40,138 nt of DNA, from contig NZ_JAHTIK010000001.1 of NCBI RefSeq assembly GCF_025655475.1, positions 7,153,199 through 7,193,336 on the forward strand, given 5' to 3'. The notes below the pieces were generated by a model. It saw only the letters and a program-made list of their open reading frames with translations, did not search any database and had not been told where the DNA came from. This stretch comes from Kitasatospora sp. DSM 101779 (GTDB lineage Bacteria; Actinomycetota; Actinomycetes; Streptomycetales; Streptomycetaceae). The translations under genes and the position numbers were made by a program. Shown piece after piece: positions 23,898-32,056 of this stretch. Every line of letters begins with the position of its first letter. Position 1 is the stretch's first letter.

Positions 23898-24468
23898 GTG
23901 AGACGAGCCTTCGCCGGCGCGGCCCGTGGCCGCCCTCGCGGTGTGCGGTGCACTGGCGGCGGCGGTCGCCCGGCCGTCCGACCGACCTGCGGCGGGCCCT
24001 GCGTCCGTCACCGTCACCCCCGCCACCACTGTCTTCAACCCGACCGATGCGGCCTGGCTGCAACTGCTGGTCCCGATGACCGAACAGAACATCCGCCTCG
24101 CCGAGTTGACCGCCAACCGGGCCACCGTCCCCGAACTGCGGGCGATCGCCGGAGAGATCGCGAGCAGCAGCCGGGGCGACCTGGCCCGACTGCAGGAGCT
24201 GACCCGTGCCGGCGGCGTGGCCGGCGACAACCCGCACACCGGACACGACATGCCCGGCTTCACCACGGCCGTCGAGTACACCGAGGCCGAGCGCGCCACC
24301 GGCGCCGACTTCGACCGCCATGCCGTCCTGCACCTGCGCGAGTACCTGGAGCAGTCCGTCCGCCTGGCCGATTCCGAGTCCACGGCCGACAGCGCGGCGA
24401 CCGCCCGGCAACTCGCCGCCGACCTCCGCCGTACCCGCGCCGCCCAACTCGCCCGCCTGGGCCCCTGA
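23898..24468 (+). pseudogene. DUF305-like exported protein with a frameshift in the signal peptide
   Basis: A good ribosome site (AGGAGGAACG) precedes GTG 23898, which starts VRRAFAGAA. The rest of a signal peptide and the protein continue one base out of frame from GTG 23926 (VAALAVCGALAAAVARPSD). The mature part (VFNPTDAAWLQLLVPMTEQN, LAGEIASSSRGDL-like helices, HDMPGF, FDRHAVLHLREYLEQ) is a DUF305-like helical domain with the His/Met positions of that family. The two halves join with a single-base change near 23925. This is either a real frameshift or a sequence error; initiation at GTG 23926 without a ribosome site is a third choice. Confidence 0.6.
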
Positions 24469-24624
24469 ACGGCCGCCGTCCCGGACGGCAGCCATCCATG
24501 ACGGCGGCCTCACGGGTCGCGAGGCCCTCCTGGCGGCTGCCGGGAGGGGGCGCCGGTCCCGTCGCCCCGACCGGCTCGGCAGCCTGCCCGTCTCGCCCTC
24601 CCGGGGGTGCGCCAGGATGGCGCC

Positions 24625-26316
24625 ATGGCACACGAAACGATCACTGCTCGCGCCATCGCCGACCGCCACCTCGACCAGGTGGCCGCTCACGACCCCTTGG
24701 AAGCCGCCTGGTTGGGCCTGCACCCGGGCGACCAGCGGCAACCGGACCTCTCCCCGGAAGGGTTCGAGGCGCTCGCCGACATCGCCCGGCAGACGCTCGC
24801 CGCGCTCGACGCCGCCCCCACCCCGGCGGATCCCCGGGCCGAGGACCCGGCCGACCGGGCCTGCGCGCGACTGCTCCGGGAGCGCCTCACCGCCGAACTC
24901 GCCATGCACGAGACGGGGGAGAACCTCCGCCAGCTGCGCACCATCGGCGCGCACGTCCACCACGTGCGGGACATCTTCACCTACATGCCGACCGACACCG
25001 ACGACGACTGGGCGGCGGTCGCCGGGCGGCTGCGCAACCTGCCCGCCGCACTCGACGGGTACCGGGCCACCCTCTCCGAGGGGATCGCCCAGGGCCTGCT
25101 CGCCGCGCCCCGGCAGGTGGCAGCGGTGGCCGACCAGCTCACCGCCTGGACCGGCGAGGACACCGGCGGCCCGGCGTGGTTCGCGGACTTCGTCGCCCCC
25201 GGCCCCGACCGGATGCGCGGCGAACTGGGCGCAGCGGCCCTCCAGGCCACGGCTGCCGTCGCCGGGTTCCGCGACTGGCTGCGCGACACCTACGCGCCGG
25301 CCGCCGCCGGCACCCCGGACGCCGTGGGCCGGGACCGCTACCGACGTGCCGTGCGCCACCTGGCGGGCGCCGACCTCGACCTGGACGAGGCCTACGCCTG
25401 GGCCTGGGACGAGTTCCACCGGACGGCGGCCGAGATGCGCGCAGAGGCGGAACGCGTGCTGCCCGGAGCGGGAGTCAAGGAGGCCACGCACCATCTGGAG
25501 CGCCACGGCCACGCGATCGAGGGAGAGGAGGCGATCCGCGACTGGCTGCAGCAGCTGATGGACGGTGCGATCGAGGCCCTCGACGGAACCCACTTCGACA
25601 TCTCCGGCCCCCTGCGCCGGGTGGAGTCCCGGATCGCGCCGCCCGGAACCGCCGGGGCGCCGTACTACTCCGGCCCCAGCCTGGACTTCGGCCGCCCCGG
25701 GCGCACCTACCTGCCGACCCTCGGCCGGAAGGTCTTCCCGACCTGGCAGCTCGTCACCACCTGGTACCACGAGGGCGTCCCCGGCCACCACCTGCAACTG
25801 GCCCGGTGGGTCGCCGTCGCCGACCGGCTCAGCCGCTACCAGACCACACTGGGCACGGTCAGCGCCACCATCGAAGGCTGGGCCCTGTACGCCGAACGCC
25901 TCATGGACGACCTGGGATTCCTCACCGACCCCGCCCATCGCCTCGGCTTCCTGGACGAGCAGATGCTGCGCACCATCCGGGTGATCGTCGACATCGGCAT
26001 GCACCTGGGCCTGGCCGTCCCGGCCGACGCGGGTTTCCGTCCGGGCGAACGCTGGACCCCGGAGCTCGCCACGGAGTTCATGGCGACGTACAACGGCAGT
26101 CCCGCCGAACTGCGCCGCAGTGAGATCGTCCGGTACCTCGGCTGGCCGGGGCAGGCCATCGGCTACAAGCTCGGCGAACGAGCCTGGTTGCAGGGAAGGG
26201 AGGCCGCCCGCCGTCGGCACGGCGCCGCCTTCGACCTCAAGGCGTGGCACATGCAGGCGCTGTCGCAGGGTTCACTCGGCCTCGACGACCTGGCCGAGCA
26301 GCTCGCCACCCTGTGA
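24625..26316 (+). CDS. DUF885 family metallopeptidase-like protein
   Basis: A 563-residue, mostly helical protein without signal peptide. The family motif WYHEGVPGHHLQ (H382, E383, H387, H388) supplies a zinc-type HExxxHH site, and TIEGWALYAERLMDDLG follows as the second conserved block, with E in EGWA. DUF885 proteins resemble M32/carboxypeptidase-like folds and act as cytoplasmic or surface peptidases; few are characterised. ATG 24625 (MAHETI) is preferred; in-frame GTG 24607 would add six residues. It converges on the M4 protease across a shared terminator. Confidence 0.88.
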   Translation: MAHETITARAIADRHLDQVAAHDPLEAAWLGLHPGDQRQPDLSPEGFEALADIARQTLAALDAAPTPADPRAEDPADRACARLLRERLTAELAMHETGENLRQLRTIGAHVHHVRDIFTYMPTDTDDDWAAVAGRLRNLPAALDGYRATLSEGIAQGLLAAPRQVAAVADQLTAWTGEDTGGPAWFADFVAPGPDRMRGELGAAALQATAAVAGFRDWLRDTYAPAAAGTPDAVGRDRYRRAVRHLAGADLDLDEAYAWAWDEFHRTAAEMRAEAERVLPGAGVKEATHHLERHGHAIEGEEAIRDWLQQLMDGAIEALDGTHFDISGPLRRVESRIAPPGTAGAPYYSGPSLDFGRPGRTYLPTLGRKVFPTWQLVTTWYHEGVPGHHLQLARWVAVADRLSRYQTTLGTVSATIEGWALYAERLMDDLGFLTDPAHRLGFLDEQMLRTIRVIVDIGMHLGLAVPADAGFRPGERWTPELATEFMATYNGSPAELRRSEIVRYLGWPGQAIGYKLGERAWLQGREAARRRHGAAFDLKAWHMQALSQGSLGLDDLAEQLATL

Positions 26317-26321
26317 ACCCG

Positions 26322-26371
26322 ACGGGCACGGCGGCCCGGCCCCGCCCCGGAGACCCGGCCGCCGTGCCCGT
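26322..26371. terminator. bidirectional hairpin between DUF885 and M4 protease genes
   Basis: A 15-bp perfect stem (26322-26336 with 26357-26371) with a 20-base GC loop lies 5 bases past the DUF885 stop and 10 before the protease stop on the other strand. Confidence 0.75.
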
Positions 26372-26381
26372 TCCCGGTGCG

Positions 26382-27962
26382 TCAGTTGACGTTCACCGCG
26401 GCCCAGGCGGCGGCGACCTGGGCGTACTCGGTGGAGGTGGCGCCGTAGAGGTCCTTCGCCGCGTTCAGGGTCGCGGTGCGCGCGCCCTTGTAGTCGGTGG
26501 TGGAGGTCATGTAGACGCTCAGCGCCCGGTACCAGACCTGCAGCGCCTTGTCGCGGCCGATGCCGGTGACGGTGGAGCCGTTGGAGGTCGGGCTGTTGTA
26601 GCTGACGCCGTTGATCGTCTTCGCGCCGCTGCCCTCGGCCAGCAGGTAGAAGAAGTGGTTGCCGACGCCGGACGAGTAGTGGACGTCGAGGTTGCCGACG
26701 CCGGAGGACCAGTAGTCCGCCGAGCCGCCGTCCTTGGAGGGCTTGTCCATGTAGCGCAGCGGGGTGCCGTCGCCGTTGATGTTGATCAGCTCGCCGATCA
26801 GGTAGTCGCCCTTGTCGGCGGCGAGGTTGGCGTAGAACTCCACGCCGGTGCCGAAGATGTCCGAGGTGGCCTCGTTCAGGCCGCCGGACTCGCCCGAGTA
26901 GTTCAGGCCGGCGGTGTTGGCGGTGACGCCGTGGCTCATCTCGTGGCCGGCCACGTCGAGCTCGGTCAGCGGGTGGGTGTTGGACGCGCCGTCGCCGTAC
27001 GTCATGCAGAAGCAGGAGTCGTCCCAGAACGCGTTGACGTAGTTCCGGCCGTAGTGGACCCGGCTGTACGCGCCGACGCCGTTGTTCTTGATGCCGTTGC
27101 GGCCGAAGGTGTTCTTGTAGAAGTCCCAGGTGACGGCCGCGCCGTACTGGGCGTCCACCGCGGCGGACTGGGTGCTGGAGACCAGGCCGGTGCCCCACGC
27201 GTTGTCGGCGTCGGTGTAGAGCGTCCCCTTGCCGCCCTGTTTGCCGTTCATGGAGACGGTGTACTGGCCACCCCGGGTGTTGTCCCTGAGCTCGAACGTC
27301 GAGCCGGTGTAGTTGGTGGTCAGGGTGACCGAACCGACGAAGACGCCCTTGCCGCTGCCGGTCGCGTTGGCGGTCTGCACCTGCTCGTGGGTGGAGAGGA
27401 CCTCGCCGCTCGCGGCGTCGGTCACGACCACCTGGCGGCTCGGGGTGCAGTCGGCGCGGACGCCCTCGACCGTGGTGCGGTGGGCCAGTCTCGGAGTGCC
27501 GGAGGCCGCCCATACGACCAACTGCGCCGAGCCGGGCCGGTCGACCGAGACGAGGGCGGGCTCGTCGCCGTCCTGGACGCCGACGGTGGCGGCGACCGCG
27601 CCGTGCGCCTTCGAGGCGGCCTGGGCGGCGGTGAGCTTCGGGGTGAGCGTGGCCGGGGCGACAGGGCCGGCCACGGCACGGTCGGTGGAACGGATGGCGC
27701 CCTGCGCGCTCTGGTGGACGATGAGGTCGCCGCCCAGGACGGGCAGTCCGGCGAAGGTGCGCTCGTAGCGGACGTGTTGGGTGCCGTCGGCGTCCACGAT
27801 CGTGCCCTTCACGATCAGCTGCTCCTGACCCGACAGACCCAGGGCGCGGGCCGCTGCGGCGGACGCCGAGGCGGCGTGGGCCGATCCGGCGCCGACCTGT
27901 ATCGCGCCGGCGAGGACGGCCGAGGTGGACAGAACGGCTCCGAGAGCGAGCTTGCGCTTCAC
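26382..27962 (-). CDS. secreted M4 (thermolysin-type) metalloprotease
   Basis: A 526-residue preproenzyme. A signal peptide (KRKLALGAVLSTSAVLAGAI, cleavage near SAHAA) precedes a propeptide of about 170 residues (FTP/PepSY-like, with TFAGLPVLGGDLIVH). The catalytic domain has GHEMSHGVT with zinc ligands H340 and H344 and E341 as base. The third ligand is E364 in GGLNEATSDIFG, exactly 20 residues after H344 as in thermolysin. The C-terminal active-site His is probably in NLDVHYSSGVGNHFFYLL. GTG 27962 follows GGAAGGAACC. It is exported to digest proteins outside the cell. A large upstream non-coding region suggests elaborate regulation. Confidence 0.95.
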   Translation of the reverse strand: MKRKLALGAVLSTSAVLAGAIQVGAGSAHAASASAAAARALGLSGQEQLIVKGTIVDADGTQHVRYERTFAGLPVLGGDLIVHQSAQGAIRSTDRAVAGPVAPATLTPKLTAAQAASKAHGAVAATVGVQDGDEPALVSVDRPGSAQLVVWAASGTPRLAHRTTVEGVRADCTPSRQVVVTDAASGEVLSTHEQVQTANATGSGKGVFVGSVTLTTNYTGSTFELRDNTRGGQYTVSMNGKQGGKGTLYTDADNAWGTGLVSSTQSAAVDAQYGAAVTWDFYKNTFGRNGIKNNGVGAYSRVHYGRNYVNAFWDDSCFCMTYGDGASNTHPLTELDVAGHEMSHGVTANTAGLNYSGESGGLNEATSDIFGTGVEFYANLAADKGDYLIGELININGDGTPLRYMDKPSKDGGSADYWSSGVGNLDVHYSSGVGNHFFYLLAEGSGAKTINGVSYNSPTSNGSTVTGIGRDKALQVWYRALSVYMTSTTDYKGARTATLNAAKDLYGATSTEYAQVAAAWAAVNVN

Positions 27963-28779
27963 GTACGGTTCCTTCCGTGGTCGACCGCGGGTGTGCGGTC
28001 GCGCCGGGCTCCGAGGCGCCGGGTCGGCGCGGGCTGACGGCGGAGCAGGGCTCTGGTGTGGCGTTCCGGCGACCGGAGGCTGCCGCCGCCGACGCGGGGG
28101 AGCGGGCCGGGCGGTACGCCGTGGTGTTTTCGGCCGGAATCATGACGAAACATCAGGCAGCCGGGAAAGGCCCGGCGCTCGAATGGCAGGATTTCGCCAC
28201 AGCGGTCCGCGTTCCCGTTCGATTCGGGGCGGGAATTGCTGAACCGATTTCTGCTGGCAGATCGGTTTGCCGTCGCCCGTGCCGTCCGCACGCGGGAATC
28301 CGGCCGGTCGGTGCGCGGGGAGTGGCATGTTCAGGGGAAGTGGCGCAGTCCCGCCACGGATTGGCCCTTGCCGGAGGGTAATCGGCTCAGTATGCCGCGG
28401 GGGCGAGTTCGATGAGTGCAAGGAATGCATTTCCGGCATGCCGCGGCGGCGAATGCCGAAAAGGCATCCGCCGCAGCGCGGGGCCGGGTCCGTCACCTCG
28501 GGACTGGTGACAGCGAGGGCTGTACCTGACTGAGCGCGGATCGGCCGCGCGGTGTCACACCCACGCGGTGCCACACCCGCGCCGACGGGCACCCTCCGAC
28601 GGTGGGAGAACCGTGGGGTTCGGACGGGCCCGCCCAGCCGGTCGGGTCGTGGACGCGTGGGCGAGTCGGTGGACCTGGCAGTCGGGGCCGTTCGGGGCGG
28701 TTGGCCGCCGTCCGCCGGCTGCGATGGTGGCGCTCCGCCGCGAGCGGACGCCGAATCCTCGCCCGCGCCGGCCCCGGGG
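27963..28779. other. 0.8 kb gene-free region upstream of the M4 protease
   Basis: No frame here has convincing protein character. Visible structures are an inverted repeat AACCGAT-N12-ATCGGTT (28242-28267) and a hairpin at 28446-28474 with a GAAAA loop and an 11-of-12 bp stem. Base composition is less GC-rich between about 28130 and 28440. It probably holds the protease promoter and regulatory sites, plus the tail beyond the aldo/keto reductase stop. Confidence 0.5.
28242..28267. promoter_or_regulatory. inverted repeat AACCGAT-N12-ATCGGTT
   Basis: A perfect 7-bp inverted repeat in a locally A+T-richer stretch about 280 bases upstream of the protease start. It is a candidate operator; no regulator is identified. 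Confidence 0.4.
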
Positions 28780-29679
28780 TCACCGGGCCGCGGTGGCGAG
28801 CAGGTCCAGCTCCTCGGTGCTGAGCCGGAGCTCTCCGGCGGCGATGTTCGCCTCCAGGTGGTCGGGGTTGCCCGTCCCCGGAATGGCCAGGACGTGCGTG
28901 CCCTGCTGCAGCGTCCAGGCGAGCCGGACCTGCGCGGCCGAGGCACCGTGCGCGGCGGCGACGGCGAGGACCTGCTCGGACTCCGGCCCGGCTGCGCCGG
29001 CGCCCTGCTCGCGTCCGGACCCGGCGATCGCGAAGTACGGAACGAAGGCGATGCCGTGGTCGGCGCAGCCCTGCAGGACGTCGTCGTGCGGTCGCCCGTC
29101 GAGGGTGAAGCGGTTCTGCACGGCCACCACCGGTGCGACGGCCCGCGCCTCCGCCAGCTGGGCGGGCGTGACGTTGGAGACGCCGAGGTGCCGGATCAGC
29201 CCGGCGTCGCGGAGTTCGGCCAGGGCGCCGACGTGCTCGGCGATCGACGACTGGCGCATTCGCCGCAGGTACACCAGGTCGAGGTGGTCGCGGCCGAGTT
29301 GGCGGAGGTTCTCCTCGACCTGGCTGCGCAGCTGCTCGGGTTCGGCCGCGTACCACGCGCCGGACGCGTCCCGGCCCGGGCCCACCTTGGTGGCGATGAC
29401 CAGGTCGTCGGGATACGGAGAGAGAGCGGTGGCGATCAGCTCATTGGCCGAGCGCAGCCGGGAGAAGTAGAACGAGGCGGTGTCGATGTGGTTGACGCCG
29501 AGGTCGATCGCTCGGCGCAGCACCCGGATCGACCGGCCGCGGGCGCTCGGCACTCCCTCGTCGAACGCCGCGCTGCCGGTGAGGCGCATCGCGCCGAGGC
29601 CGATGCGGTTCACCGGCAGATCGCCGAGCGTCCAGGTGCCTGCGGCTGTGGCGTCGATGCCCGTGGCGGTGTGACTCAC
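28780..29679 (-). CDS. aldo/keto reductase
   Basis: A 299-residue (alpha/beta)8-barrel NADPH-dependent oxidoreductase. It shows RIGLGAMRLTG at strand 1, GVNHIDTASFYF with catalytic Asp and Tyr, LVIATKVG with the Lys, and GVSNVTPAQL and VLAIPGTGNPDHLEAN for NADPH phosphate binding. The usual His of the tetrad (LxxLH) is replaced: LDLVYLRRM has Arg. This also occurs in a bacterial AKR subgroup, so activity is likely but unusual. GTG 29679 follows AGGGGGCATCACAG. It lies downstream of the TetR gene on the same strand, with an intergenic region rich in GTGAC/GTCAC motifs. Confidence 0.9.
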   Translation of the reverse strand: MSHTATGIDATAAGTWTLGDLPVNRIGLGAMRLTGSAAFDEGVPSARGRSIRVLRRAIDLGVNHIDTASFYFSRLRSANELIATALSPYPDDLVIATKVGPGRDASGAWYAAEPEQLRSQVEENLRQLGRDHLDLVYLRRMRQSSIAEHVGALAELRDAGLIRHLGVSNVTPAQLAEARAVAPVVAVQNRFTLDGRPHDDVLQGCADHGIAFVPYFAIAGSGREQGAGAAGPESEQVLAVAAAHGASAAQVRLAWTLQQGTHVLAIPGTGNPDHLEANIAAGELRLSTEELDLLATAAR

Positions 29680-29764
29680 CTGTGATGCCCCCTTGTGGTG
29701 CTGACGGAGGAGGCATCATGGCGGGCCGGCTGCCGGGGTGGAAGGGCCGCCGACCGCAGGAAAT

Positions 29765-29876
29765 GTCACATCCCGTACGGGAACGCTGCTATGTGACGAG
29801 CCGTTGAGTTCTTCGAGACCACGGAACAACTGTGACGGTGTGTCACGCTGGCGAGTCGAAGACGACGGTGCGTCAC
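29765..29876. promoter_or_regulatory. cluster of GTGAC/GTCAC half-sites upstream of the aldo/keto reductase
   Basis: GTCACAT (29765-29771) and ATGTGAC (29791-29797) form an inverted repeat flanking the palindrome CCCGTACGGG (29772-29781). GTGAC-N5-GTCAC spans 29832-29846. The 13-mer GACGGTGTGTCAC (29834-29846) recurs as GACGGTGCGTCAC (29864-29876), 30 bases away, and the second copy overlaps the TetR stop. The phasing fits a protein-binding array controlling the reductase. Confidence 0.5.
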
Positions 29877-30580
29877 CCCAGCGCGAAGGCGTCGGCGAGC
29901 AGCTCGATCTGGGTCGTGAGCAGCGTGTCCCCGGTGTGCCCCATGCCGGTGTAGTGGCCGGAGACCTCCAGGCCGATGGTGCCGTGCAGGGTGCTCCAGA
30001 CGAGGACGGTGCCGGTGAGCGCGCCGGCGACGGCCTCGGGCCCGTCCGGGGTGCTGGCCTTCACCCAGGCGGCGACGGCCGCGTCCGCCGCGAGCCAGGC
30101 CCGCATCTGGGCGACCACGGGGGCCGTGGCCGGGGCCGGGGTGCCGGTGGCGAAGACGGGCAGGAAGGGCGTGAGGACGGCCCGGGCGCTCGCCAGGGTC
30201 TCGGGCGGGGCGGTGTAGCCGGGCGTCGGGGTGCCCTGGATCAGCAGGTAGCGGTGGGGCTGCGCCACCGCCCAGCCGCGGTAGGCGGTGGCCAGGGCGT
30301 GCAGGCGGGCGCGCGGACCGGTGCCCGGATCGGGGGCCGCTGCGACGGCTGCGGCGGCGTCCTCGTAGGCGTCGGAGATGAGGGCGCCCAGCAGGTCGTC
30401 CCGGCTGGCGAAGTAGCGGTACAGGGCCGGACCGGACATGCCGAGCTCCTTGGCGATCTTCACCAGGGCGAGGGCGGCGGTGCCCCCTTCGGCCAGCTGC
30501 CGCAGTGCGGCGTCCTTGATCTCGGCGCGGGTCTGCTCCCGGTAGCGGGCGCGCGGACCGGTCGTACGGGCCTCTGCCAT
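29873..30580 (-). CDS. TetR/AcrR-family repressor (WHG domain)
   Basis: A 235-residue regulator. The N-terminal HTH is at about residues 18-65 (EIKDAALRQLAEGG, VKIAKELGMSGPALYRYFASRDDLLGAL). An all-helical ligand/dimer domain follows, with YRGWAVAQPHRYLLIQG resembling the TetR_C WHG motif. It is divergent from the NAD-binding SDR-like gene. The intergenic region holds a perfect inverted repeat overlapping the plus-strand -35 element, so it probably represses that gene and itself. ATG 30580 follows GGAGAGGGAGCAGCCGAG. Confidence 0.92.
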   Translation of the reverse strand: MAEARTTGPRARYREQTRAEIKDAALRQLAEGGTAALALVKIAKELGMSGPALYRYFASRDDLLGALISDAYEDAAAAVAAAPDPGTGPRARLHALATAYRGWAVAQPHRYLLIQGTPTPGYTAPPETLASARAVLTPFLPVFATGTPAPATAPVVAQMRAWLAADAAVAAWVKASTPDGPEAVAGALTGTVLVWSTLHGTIGLEVSGHYTGMGHTGDTLLTTQIELLADAFALG

Positions 30581-30642
30581 CTCGGCTGCTCCCTCTCCTT
30601 GTCGTTACTGCATGTCGCTTCAGCAAGAGTCTCTCACGATCG

Positions 30643-30692
30643 GATTGCCATCACGCTTGCGAGTGGCAATCTCAAGAGTTACAGTCTATAAC
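30643..30692 (+). promoter_or_regulatory. operator and promoter between tetR and the SDR-like gene
   Basis: GATTGCCA (30643-30650) and TGGCAATC (30664-30671) form a perfect inverted repeat with a 13-bp spacer. TGGCAA (30664-30669) sits exactly 17 bp before TATAAC (30687-30692), a good -35/-10 pair for the plus-strand gene at 30754. Repressor bound to the repeat would cover the -35 box. Confidence 0.7.
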
Positions 30693-30753
30693 AGTTGCGA
30701 GAGAGGCTCGCAGAGGGAATGGCCCGTCAAGGCGGGCCGGGAGAGGGGACACC

Positions 30754-31716
30754 ATGACCACCCAGGAGCAGCAGCTGCACGTGGTGCTGGGCGCCGGCCC
30801 GGCCGGTACGGCCCTCGCGGCGGAGCTGGCCCGCCGCGGCCATGCCGTCCGCCTGGTCGACCGCGCGGGGGAGGGCCCCGCGCCGCAGGGCGTGGAGCGC
30901 CGTGCCGGCGATGTCTCCACCCCGGCGGGTGCGCTGGCCGCGGTGGAGGGCGCCGAGGTTGTCTACCACTGCGTCAACGTCGGCTACCACCTGCAGGTCG
31001 AGCTGATGCCGCTGATCCAGCGGGCCGTACTCGGCGCGGTCGAGGCGACCGGTGCCCGCCTGGTCGTGCTCGACACCCTCTACCCGTACGGTCCGACCGG
31101 CGGTGCGCCGATGACCGAGCGCACGCCGTGGAACGCCGTCAGCCGCAAGGGGTGGATGCGCGCCGGGCTCGACGAGGCGTACCTGACCGCGCACCGCGAG
31201 GGCCGGGCGCGGGTGGTGCTCGGCCGGGCGGCGGACTTCGTCGGCCCCGGTGTCCTCAACTCCACCCTCGGTGGCGCCGTCTTCCCGGCCGCGCTCACCG
31301 GCGGCGAGGTGCTGGGTCTGGGCGACATCGACCTGCCGCACAGCCACACCGACATCCGGGACGTCGCCGCCGGACTCGCCACCCTCGGCGAGCACCCCGA
31401 GGCCGACGGCCGGGTCTGGCACCTGCCGACCGCGCCCGCCCGGACGCCCCGCGAGATCCACGCCATGATCGAGGAGCGGATCGGCCGCCCGCTGAACGTC
31501 CTCGTCCTGGACGAGCCGCGCCCCTTCGGCCCCTTCGACGAGGTCTTCATGGCCGAGTACGCCGAGATGTTCTACCAGCACACCGAGCCGCAGGTGATGG
31601 ACTCCGGCGACTTCGAGAAGGCCTTCGGCGTGGCCCCGGTCCCGCTGGAGCGGAGCCTCGACGAGACCCTCGACTGGTACCAGGACCTGCTCGCCGCCCA
31701 CGCCCCTCGCGCCTGA
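30754..31716 (+). CDS. NAD(P)-binding SDR-like epimerase/dehydratase
   Basis: A 320-residue atypical extended SDR. HVVLGAGPAGTALAAEL is the dinucleotide motif, followed by DVSTPAGALAAVEGAEVVYHCVN, LVVLDTLYPYGPTGG and RVVLGRAADFVGPGV. The canonical YxxxK catalytic pair is not clear (KGWMRAGLDEAYL stands in its place), as in NmrA-like or atypical SDRs. It could be a reductase or a redox sensor. ATG 30754 follows GGAGAGGGGACACC. Control by the divergent TetR protein suggests a role in response to a small molecule. Confidence 0.85.
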   Translation: MTTQEQQLHVVLGAGPAGTALAAELARRGHAVRLVDRAGEGPAPQGVERRAGDVSTPAGALAAVEGAEVVYHCVNVGYHLQVELMPLIQRAVLGAVEATGARLVVLDTLYPYGPTGGAPMTERTPWNAVSRKGWMRAGLDEAYLTAHREGRARVVLGRAADFVGPGVLNSTLGGAVFPAALTGGEVLGLGDIDLPHSHTDIRDVAAGLATLGEHPEADGRVWHLPTAPARTPREIHAMIEERIGRPLNVLVLDEPRPFGPFDEVFMAEYAEMFYQHTEPQVMDSGDFEKAFGVAPVPLERSLDETLDWYQDLLAAHAPRA

Positions 31717-31719
31717 AAC

Positions 31720-31875
31720 GGCCGGCCCCTCGCGCCGCGGGCCGGCCGGCCCTTCGCCCCGGATCGGCCAGCCCTTCGCCCCGGGCCGGCCGGCCCTTCG
31801 CCCCGGATCGGCCAGCCCTTCGCCCCGGATCGGCCGGTCCCTCGCCCCGGATCGGCCGGTGCCGCGCCGCGGAAC
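31720..31875. repeat. 22-bp tandem repeat, seven copies
   Basis: Units resembling GGCCGGCCCTTCGCCCCGGATC begin at 31720 (24 bases), 31744, 31766, 31788, 31810, 31832 and 31854 (the last diverged). The copies vary mainly at positions 5, 7-10 and the last three bases. The array starts 4 bases after the SDR-like stop codon; the rest of the gap to the kinase start (31876-32056) holds no clear gene. Confidence 0.85.
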
Positions 31876-32056
31876 GTTCCGGTCCGGCTTCGCGAACCGA
31901 CAGGCGGCACGCAGCCCTGCTTACGGGCGTCCGGGCGGTTCGTCCAGGTCCGGTTCCACGGGTCCGCCGGCCACCACCGGCGGGCCCGGGCCGCGCAGCG
32001 CGATCGTGATCTCCCGGCGGCACGGACAGTCCGTCCCGCCCCCTACGATGACGGGC

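Noticed and set aside
23137..26250. Very long minus-strand open frame (over 1000 codons)
   Set aside because: It runs antisense to the DUF1996, DUF305 and DUF885 genes and its protein is Gly/Val/Arg-rich low-complexity sequence typical of a shadow frame in high-GC DNA.
27977..28381. Plus-strand 134-codon frame in the gene-free region before the protease
   Set aside because: No ribosome site, no domain-like sequence and no codon-position GC bias.
31720..31875. CRISPR-like array
   Set aside because: The 22-bp units are directly contiguous with no spacers and no cas genes nearby.
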